Shown here piece by piece: positions 57,798 to 64,000 of a DNA stretch of 64,000 bases. A program made the position numbers and the translations under genes. The notes under the pieces are model-generated. The model was given only the letters and a program-made list of their open reading frames with translations. It made no database searches and had not been told where the DNA came from. How positions within the stretch are numbered: the first letter of the stretch is position 1; every line of letters starts with the position of its first letter. Source of the DNA: Poa pratensis (lineage: Eukaryota > Streptophyta > Magnoliopsida > Poales > Poaceae); contig CAMZMU010000059.1 in NCBI GenBank assembly GCA_947311845.1, positions 38,987,226-39,051,225 on the forward strand, in the 5' to 3' direction.

Positions 57798-58094
57798 ACC
57801 CCATGTAAATCTTTGTAATCCTATGCACAACTCACCAAAGGAATAAAAACGTTCAGGCTGGCCAAGGCCCGGGTAGTTACAGTAAAAAAAAACCTGTGAA
57901 AGTGTTTTGCAGACACTCTACCAACGCCACAGGGAAAATAGCAGGGAAATAATGCCGAACTTTTCTTAATCAGGCAGCTAGTTTATGTACACACGGACCA
58001 GTGATCTCACTCCTCCCTAACAAATAACCTTCGCTACCATGATGATGCTACCACTAGAGAGCTCTACACTCGCTCGTGCGCGCGCACGCACAGA

Positions 58095-58688
58095 TCACGA
58101 TCCGAAGAGCAGCGACGGCGGCTCGTTGAGGTCGAACGCAGGGACGACGCTGGGCCCGGTGCGGAGCTCGAGAACCGTGGACGGCAGCGACGGCGGGGCC
58201 TCCCTCTTGACCGGGAGCGGCTGCGCCAGGAAGTCGAGCACGGTCGACGAGAGCCTGGACGGGACGTAGACGCAGTGCCAGGGGGACGGGTACGCGACGT
58301 CGACGACGTCGCGCCCGCCGAAGAGGCCCTGCGGCGCCGGCGGCCGCGGCAGCAGGCCCGGCTGCTGGTGGTACTGGAGGTGCGGGAAAGGGTGCTGGCC
58401 GTGGCCACTGCCGAAGTTGGTCCTGGCCTTGGAGCCGCGCATCGCGACGGCGGCGCGGTCGTAGGCGAGCGCGGCATCGACGGGGGTGTCGTAGGTGCCG
58501 AGCCACACCCGCGTCTTCTTCCACGGGTCGCGGATCTCCGCCGCGTACCGGCCCCACGGCCGCTTCCGCACGCCGCGGTAGTGCGCCTGCGCCTGCTGCT
58601 CCGCTCCTCGCCCTCCCGCCCCGGCACCGCCGCTAGCGCCGCAGCTGCTGCTGCTACTGCGGTCTCCTCTCATACGCTGCATCTGCAT
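58095..58688 (-). CDS. AP2/ERF transcription factor, group VIII type with C-terminal EAR repression motif
   Basis: One intact 197-residue exon. A Ser/Gly-rich N-terminus is followed by a single AP2/ERF domain at about residues 37-94 ([20 protein letters not shown], then [20 protein letters not shown] and [14 protein letters not shown]). Ala and Asp stand at the positions that mark the ERF subfamily, which binds the GCC box (AGCCGCC). The C-terminus [11 protein letters not shown] is a DLNxxP EAR motif, which recruits TOPLESS-type co-repressors. This layout fits group VIII ERF repressors such as AtERF3, AtERF4 and AtERF7, nuclear regulators of ethylene, abscisic acid and stress responses. No intron is expected. 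The gene is convergent with the LINE on its left and has an upstream TATA box. The exact orthologue is not assigned. Confidence 0.95.
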   Translation of the reverse strand: MQMQRMRGDRSSSSSCGASGGAGAGGRGAEQQAQAHYRGVRKRPWGRYAAEIRDPWKKTRVWLGTYDTPVDAALAYDRAAVAMRGSKARTNFGSGHGQHPFPHLQYHQQPGLLPRPPAPQGLFGGRDVVDVAYPSPWHCVYVPSRLSSTVLDFLAQPLPVKREAPPSLPSTVLELRTGPSVVPAFDLNEPPSLLFGS

Positions 58689-58813
58689 GGTGGTGCCTCA
58701 CTCGCTCGCTAGCTCTCGCTTCACTCTGCGCCCTCTTTGTTTGGCACAGGGGCACCGCTACTATGCTGATGCAAGTGCAAAGTTCGGAAGAACACAGCCG
58801 AGAGTGGGGTGGC

Positions 58814-58819
58814 TCTTAT
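58814..58819 (-). promoter_or_regulatory. TATA box of the ERF gene
   Basis: TATAAG on the minus strand, about 126-131 bases upstream of the ATG, in a GC-rich setting. Confidence 0.6.
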
Positions 58820-59966
58820 ACGGAGGCGCGAGGATGGGCACTCACTGTAGCTCCCAGCCTTGGTAGTCTACTGAATTACTGATGCTGCTTGCTTAAGATA
58901 GGTTTTAGGCTATGGCGCGCCCGGCGCCTCGTGAAGTGGGGAGGTATAGTAATACTAGTAGTAGGTTTGTGGGGCTTGAGGGAGGCTGTCGCTGACCGGG
59001 CCTAGCTAGCTTGTGCTCGTGCGGCGCCCCAGCCCCAGCCAATCAGCCTCTGCCGCCGCGAGACTTGACACAGCGCGGGGCCCTGCACTGCTGGTCTGCT
59101 GCAGCCTCCTGGCGTCGTGACGCAAGCCCTACACCATCCATCATCATCTACCTTCGACCCATCCATCATCCACCCGCCCATCCATGGTGCCAGGCCGCTC
59201 GCTCCGTTCCATCGTCTCCATCCATCCCACCGTCCGCCCGTACCGCCCGCGCGGCTAGCCGCAGTAGCTCGTCGTAGCCGCACTCATTGACCCTGGGGCA
59301 GCGCGGTGCCGTGCGTGGCCGGGCAAAAAGACCTGAACCCGGCCTGCCTCATACGTTGTGTCACCTAGTACGTTTGATCTGGAACGGAGTAGTACGTTTA
59401 TGGTCCAGGATGCCATTGCCGCCCCATGGCTGTGGCCGAGGTTCCGTGGGTGGGCGACGACGTGCCGGGACGCGATTCGGCGGTGGGGGTGGTGTCGTGG
59501 GTCGGGAGGCAGCCAGCACGGCGATCGGATAGGGTGGCGTGCGTGCGGCGCGGCGGGCCCCGGCGTGGCTGTCTCGGGCCCGGCGAACCGGCGGTGGGCA
59601 TTCATTTCGAATTTCGTTTTCGGGAACGGGCATGGCTGCCGCTGCTGCTGCTGCTGCCGCGGCAGCAGGAGAGAGGATTGAGATGGGCGCCTTGGGAACG
59701 CGCGAGGCCGAGCCCTCTTCCTTGACTGCCATCCATCCTTTTTTTCCTTCTGGCCGCTGTGTGCATGCCCTACCGGGGAGACAGTGCCGCGCCTGTCTGC
59801 GATCCATGCGTTGGAAAGAGGCGTACATTCAATGGAATCCTTCGCTACACTGTTTGGTGCATGGACGTGGCTGCTCCGATACAGATATTTCTGCGAGAGT
59901 AGCTTTGCTCTATTTCTTCCGGCCTTAATTTTCACTGCTGACACTGAATACCGATGGATGTATTGC
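58820..59966. other. ERF upstream region, GC-rich, no further gene supported
   Basis: It contains a CCATCCAT-rich simple stretch (59138-59185) and long GC-rich frames on both strands. The 229-residue minus frame at 59255-59944 is Arg/Pro/His-rich low complexity, so I do not call it a gene. Confidence 0.4.
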
Positions 59967-59979
59967 TTCGCTCCTGTTC
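59967..59979. repeat. Target-site duplication of the right-hand LINE (3' side)
   Basis: TTCGCTCCTGTTC, repeated exactly at 63271-63283. Confidence 0.93.
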
Positions 59980-60147
59980 TTTTTTAATAAAGGACTTTAT
60001 TACTTAAATAAGTCTTACACCCGGTCTCTGCATAACAAATGCATACAGCCACACACCAAAGTTGATAGTAGAAAGAAGCAAATAAAATAGGCGAGTTACA
60101 ATCCGCATGATAATACAAAAAGCCTATGACATGGCAATCTCATCCGC

Positions 60148-62139
60148 CTATGGAGGGTCAATGCGACGATCAAGTGGCCACCCATGTTGTGAGAAAATGT
60201 CCCTTGCGACCTCCTCCAGCCGAGCACACGCCTCCGTAAAGAGGTTTCGATGTCCCGCACGTTGTAAGGTGGACCACGTACGGAGAGTACTTGTGCACCT
60301 GTAGAGTACCTGCATAAGAGAAACATTTTTATCACTGAAAACCTTGTCATTTCTACAGAGCCTTTTATCTATCCCATGTAACCAGTTACCAAAAACGTTG
60401 GCTACAGACTTGGGTGGATATAAGTTAGACGCTATTTGGATAGTTGACCATATAGACCGTACGAAACTACACTCGAAGAATAAGTGTTTTATTGTCTCTT
60501 GCTAAGGACAAAACATACACTTAGTACTTCCATGCCAATTCCGTTTGACAAGGTTATCCTTTGTTAAAATGACACCTCTCCGAAGATACCACGAAAAAAC
60601 CTTTATTTTAAGTGGGATTTTCATATGCCATATTTTTTCGTTGTCATCGACTGGCATATCAGAATGCACTAACGCCCTATACATAGAATCTACTGAGAAT
60701 TTTATGTTCCCGCATAAATTCCACCGAAATTCATCGGGACCTTGTGTGAGTTGAATTGAGTTCAACCGTGCCAGCAAGGCGTTCCAAGAAACTAATCCTG
60801 GTCCGAATAAATCACGTCTGAACGACACATTTGGAGGTGAACGCTGCATAACAGTGGCAATAGTATCCCCTTTATGTCGAACAATATCGTATAAAGCCGG
60901 ATATTGCTCCCGGAGGGTGGTGTTGCCTAACCATTTGTCCTCCCAGAAGCGGATTTCCGTACCATCCTTGATATTAAATACACCGAAGCGAAAGAAATGT
61001 TTCTTAGTCGCCATTAGGCCGGCCCAAAAGTGAGAATCACCAGGTTTCCAATACACCTGTGATACCGCCTTTGAGCCGATGTATTTTCTTCTCAGGAGTG
61101 TTTGCCAAATACCATCTTCAGTAAGTAGTTTAAACAACCACTTCCCAAGTAGGGCTGAATTTTTGATACAAAGATCATGAATACCCAGCCCACCTTGGTC
61201 TTTCGGTCGACAAACAACATCCCATTTAGCCAGTCGATACTTCTTTTTCTCACCGTCCCCTTGCCAAAAAAATCTTGATCGGAAGAAATCCAATTTATTC
61301 AAGACCCCTTTTGGCAACTGGAAGAAGGATATCATATACAGTATCATATTAGAAAGTACCGAGTTGATAAGAACCAACCTTCCGCCCAGGGACAGCAATT
61401 TTCCTTTCCAACTAGCCAATCTTGCTTGCAGACGCTTCTCGACATGTCTCCATTCCGCGTTAGTCAGTTTCCGATAATGAATTGGAATGCCCAAATACAT
61501 TATAGGGAATTGACCCTGCTCACATCCGAATATTTCGGCGTACTGAGCAGCCGCGTCCTGAGCCTTGCCGAAGCAGAACAATTCACTTTTATGAAAGTTG
61601 ATTTTTAACCCAGATAACTGCTCGAATGCTGACAATATCAATTTCAGATTCGTCGTTTTATCTAGGTCGTGTTCCATAAAAAGAATAGTATCATCCGCAT
61701 ATTGAAGTATAGAAAGTCCCCCATCAACAAGATGTGGGACTACCCCTTCAATTTGCCCATCCAGCTTTGCACGATCAATCATGATGGTCAACATATCAGC
61801 CACTATATTGAATAGTATAGGCGATAAGGGATCACCTTGTTTTAAACCCTTTTTTTTCTGGAAGTAGTGGCCGACATCATCGTTGACCTTTATGGCCACA
61901 CTTCCCCCAGTAACAAAGTTATGTATCCATCTACACCACTCGTCGGAGAATCCTTTCATTCTCAGAGTTTGTAGTAAGAATGGCCACTTAACTTTATCAT
62001 AAGACTTTTCAAAGTTAATTTTAAATATTACCCCATCGAGTTTCTTCGTATGCATCTCATGTACGGTCTCGTGTAGGACCACGACCCCGTCTAGGATATT
62101 CCTCCCTTGCATAAATGCAGTTTGGGTAGGTTTTACCAC
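60148..62139 (-). pseudogene. LINE reverse transcriptase core and zf-RVT domain (nearly intact)
   Basis: A 545-residue frame starts MVKPTQTAFMQGRNILDG. FKINFEKSYDKVKWPFL, KGLKQGDPLSPILFNIVADM and the catalytic LQYADDTILFME follow (about residues 150-175). After these come MYLGIPIHY, LLSLGGRLVLINSVL and the zf-RVT tail IPLKIKVFSWYLRRGVILTK. It stops at a TAG (60502-60504) right after CMFCP, but the same frame continues with QETIKHLFFECSFVR down to a natural-looking stop at 60148-60150. The methionine is not the true start: upstream sequence joins after an 11-bp tandem duplication. Confidence 0.93.
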
Positions 62140-62171
62140 ATGGTCTGCAACCGAATTTAACCTGATAGTTG

Positions 62172-63268
62172 CTACTTTAGTGCTACTTTAGTAAAGATCT
62201 TGAAACTAACATTCAGGAGACAAATAGGCCGATATTGTTGTATCCTTTCAGCCGCCTGGATCTTAGGTAACAAGACGATTTCCCCAAAGTTCAGGCGAAA
62301 AAACTCGAGTTGCCCAGCATAAAGACAGCCGAATAACACTAACAAATCAGGCTTAATGATATCCCAAAAATGCTGATAGAACTCTGCTGGGAAACCATCA
62401 GGCCCGGGTGCCTTGTTATGTTTCATTTGGAAAATCGCCTTACTAATCTCTTCTTCAGAGAAGGGTGCGATTAGCAGGTTATTTTCCTCCGGAGTTACTT
62501 GGGTAATATCATCCGTTCGTGTCTCATCTAGAGTGAAGTTTCCTTCCTCCGGAGCACCGAACAGACCTTTATAGTATTCGGTAATATACTCCTTGAGCTT
62601 ATCCTGCCCCTCAATCAGACCCTCATCCTGATGAAGAGAATGAATGAGTTTCCTCCTATGTCTGCCGTTAGCGATATTATGAAAGTATCTCGTATTCGAT
62701 TCTCCTTGCTGAATGAATTGAGCCTTAGACCTTTGGTACCATTTGAGCTCCTCCTCACGCAACATCCGCCCCACTTGCTTATTCGAGTGCCGTTTGAGGT
62801 CACTCTCAATTGCTGATAAGGGACGTGTTTCCGCAAGTTTATCAAGCTCATCGATGATGGAACACAGACGCTCTTTTTCTTTTTGAGGATTCCGGTTGTG
62901 TGTCTTGCCCATCCACGCAAGAATTGACGCAACTTACGCATCTTACAATTCCACCGTTGGATAGCACTGACACCAATCACCGGTTGAGCCCATATCCTTT
63001 TAACCAGATCATCAAAACCATCCCGCAACAGCCAACCTAATTCAAACTTGAATTGGGGCTTAACGGTTGGTCTCAGTGATCCAGTAGAAAGAAGTATGGG
63101 GGCATGATCCAAAAAAGTCTCGACACGCTCCAAAGCACGAACCGACACTAAAGGATATTTATCCTCCCAACGGGAATCCATTAGTACTCGGTCTAACTTC
63201 TCGTATGTCGGCTCGGGTAGACTATTAGCCCATGTAAATTGTAAAAAACAGGATCACCTTCCGTGATT
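62172..63268 (-). pseudogene. LINE endonuclease C-terminus, linker and reverse transcriptase N-terminus
   Basis: The minus strand reads FTWANSLPEPTYEKLDRVL, then MDSRWEDKYPLVSV and FLDHAPILLS, the last residues of the APE-type endonuclease. After a frame break near 62900, ELKWYQRSKAQFIQQGESNT, then FSEEEISKAIFQMKHNKAPG, PDGFPAEFYQHFW and YRPICLLNVSFKIFTK follow. At 62170-62191 TGCTACTTTAG is present twice in a row, shifting the frame before the core reverse transcriptase. Confidence 0.88.
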
Positions 63269-63270
63269 TT

Positions 63271-63283
63271 TTCGCTCCTGTTC
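63271..63283. repeat. Target-site duplication of the right-hand LINE (5' side)
   Basis: Exact copy of 59967-59979. Confidence 0.93.
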
Positions 63284-64000
63284 CTGTGCTCCATAATATG
63301 TGGTTCCTATAGTTTTCAGTGTTGAGTAGACCACCTTCCGTTGTTGATTTGACGAGTCTTATGATATTTTCTCCGTGATATTGCGCGCTTCGAATAGGTC
63401 TATTCTTACCTATTATTAACAGTCTATCTATCCCGGTTAATCGTGGATGTGTCGAGCAGACTTCAAGTACCCTTTTTTTTTTTAAGGAGCCATCTAATCC
63501 AAGGGCTAAACAATGTGCTCGCCCAACTAGCACTACAAAGTATGGAAGCGAATCATTGGGACCGGGCGGCGATCGCTGCCGTAATCTCAGTCGAGCGAAC
63601 GCACTTTCAGATCCGGTGCTAAAGTAGCGATTTTCCGCATTGATTGATTAGTTAGTCAATACGAGAGAAATACATGGTGATATACGAGCGGGTTACAGGA
63701 CCACTCGTGTCAGATACGACCGTACATGTGCAGGCACGCGTTACGCAGTGTACCCGTTGCGCCTTAATGAGCCAACCGCACCTGCTCGAATCTAAGAAAG
63801 GAACACGGGCAGATCGTCTATCCCAGTCCAGAGCAGCGGGGAGCTGTCCCTTCGATGCCGGCGCAAATGGATACGGTGGCCGCCGGCGTTGCAAATTACC
63901 AAATGTTAGATCTGCACTCACAGCCCTTCATGGATCGTACAGCCATGTTGTTATGATGCCGGCCGTATAAATCGTCCAGCCGCACCAGCTGGGAATTACT
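63284..64000. other. Unassigned sequence at the right edge
   Basis: It is the continuation of the pre-insertion site of the LINE. An 11-T run lies near 63473-63483. No conserved protein, transposon end or RNA gene was recognised. Confidence 0.35.

Larger units (their letters stand above)
51842..57892 (+). mobile_element. Decayed LINE with ORF1, endonuclease, reverse transcriptase and poly(A) end
   Basis: Successive plus-strand blocks encode the LINE proteins in the canonical order, ending in a 3' region with an AATAAA at 57842-57847 and an A run at 57884-57892. Many frame breaks and stops show that it is inactive. A hAT MITE is inserted in the 3' region (57273-57797). The left boundary is approximate, and no target duplication was found. 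Confidence 0.85.
59980..63270 (-). mobile_element. 5'-truncated LINE, 3291 bp, with 13-bp target duplications
   Basis: A T run at 59980-59985 is the poly(A) tail on the minus strand. Exact TTCGCTCCTGTTC copies bound the element at 59967-59979 and 63271-63283. The 5' end falls inside the endonuclease domain, just before FTWANSLPEP, so the insertion is 5'-truncated. The encoded order is endonuclease C-terminus, linker, reverse transcriptase, zf-RVT. Damage is limited to one 11-bp duplication, one or two frame breaks and one late stop, so it is younger than the LINE at 51842-57892. Confidence 0.95.

Noticed and set aside
59255..59944. A 229-residue minus-strand frame upstream of the ERF gene
   Set aside because: Low-complexity Arg/Pro/His composition, equally long frames on the other strand, and no domain or promoter signal.

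Overview
This is nuclear DNA from a grass, most likely a Triticeae species (wheat, Aegilops or barley type). The reasons are a gene-poor layout packed with nested Copia/LINE/CACTA/PIF-Harbinger/hAT/Stowaway elements, GC-rich intron-poor host genes beside intron-rich AT-richer ones, and a monocot-type condensin gene. No bacterial operons, CRISPR array, rRNA or tRNA gene was seen. Three or four host loci are supportable. They are SMC4, the condensin ATPase (36030-48772, + strand, 28 exons); a group VIII AP2/ERF repressor-type transcription factor (58095-58688, - strand); a small unknown serine/arginine-rich protein gene with a TATA box (28118-28654, - strand); and a broken exon 1 of a type II metacaspase (8629-10355, - strand). 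From memory, unverified, rice also carries type II metacaspases, SMC4 and ERF genes near one another on chromosome 5, which would place this window on a group 1 long arm.

Layout. 1-1912 is a long LTR whose insertion truncated a PIF/Harbinger element (1913-3161). From 3165 to about 20540 lies a badly decayed tandem array of a roughly 1.6-1.8 kb non-coding unit. It is split by a Harbinger element with a Myb/SANT-like gene (3324-5675), another Harbinger (6732-8126), the metacaspase remnant with a hAT-like insertion that itself holds a poly(A) retroposon (8658-10039), a LINE RNase H fragment, hAT and other MITEs. 20521-23480 holds a short-LTR Copia-like element (20890-22329) inside a direct-repeat pair. 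23780-27655 is a non-autonomous CACTA element with an internal 658-bp tandem repeat and a nested hAT MITE. 28118-28760 is the small host gene. 29950-31720 is an inverted relative of the LTR at the left edge. 33208-33331 is a Stowaway MITE. 34465-35450 is a LINE fragment.

SMC4 follows. Its reading frame rebuilds to the normal plant length only if three separate single-base losses (exons 11, 15 and 25) are discounted, while all splice sites, including one GC-AG intron, look intact. Intron 24 carries a complete gag-only LTR element with a 5-bp target duplication, and intron 25 a hairpin MITE. Downstream are tandem duplications, a Harbinger element (50030-51725), a decayed LINE (about 51842-57892) with a hAT MITE in its 3' end, the ERF gene, and a second LINE (59980-63270) with clear 13-bp target duplications. 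The last 700 bases hold nothing recognised.

The host genes do not form a pathway. The window is mainly a record of nested transposition, with exact target duplications and one pre-insertion paralogue that date the insertions relative to one another.
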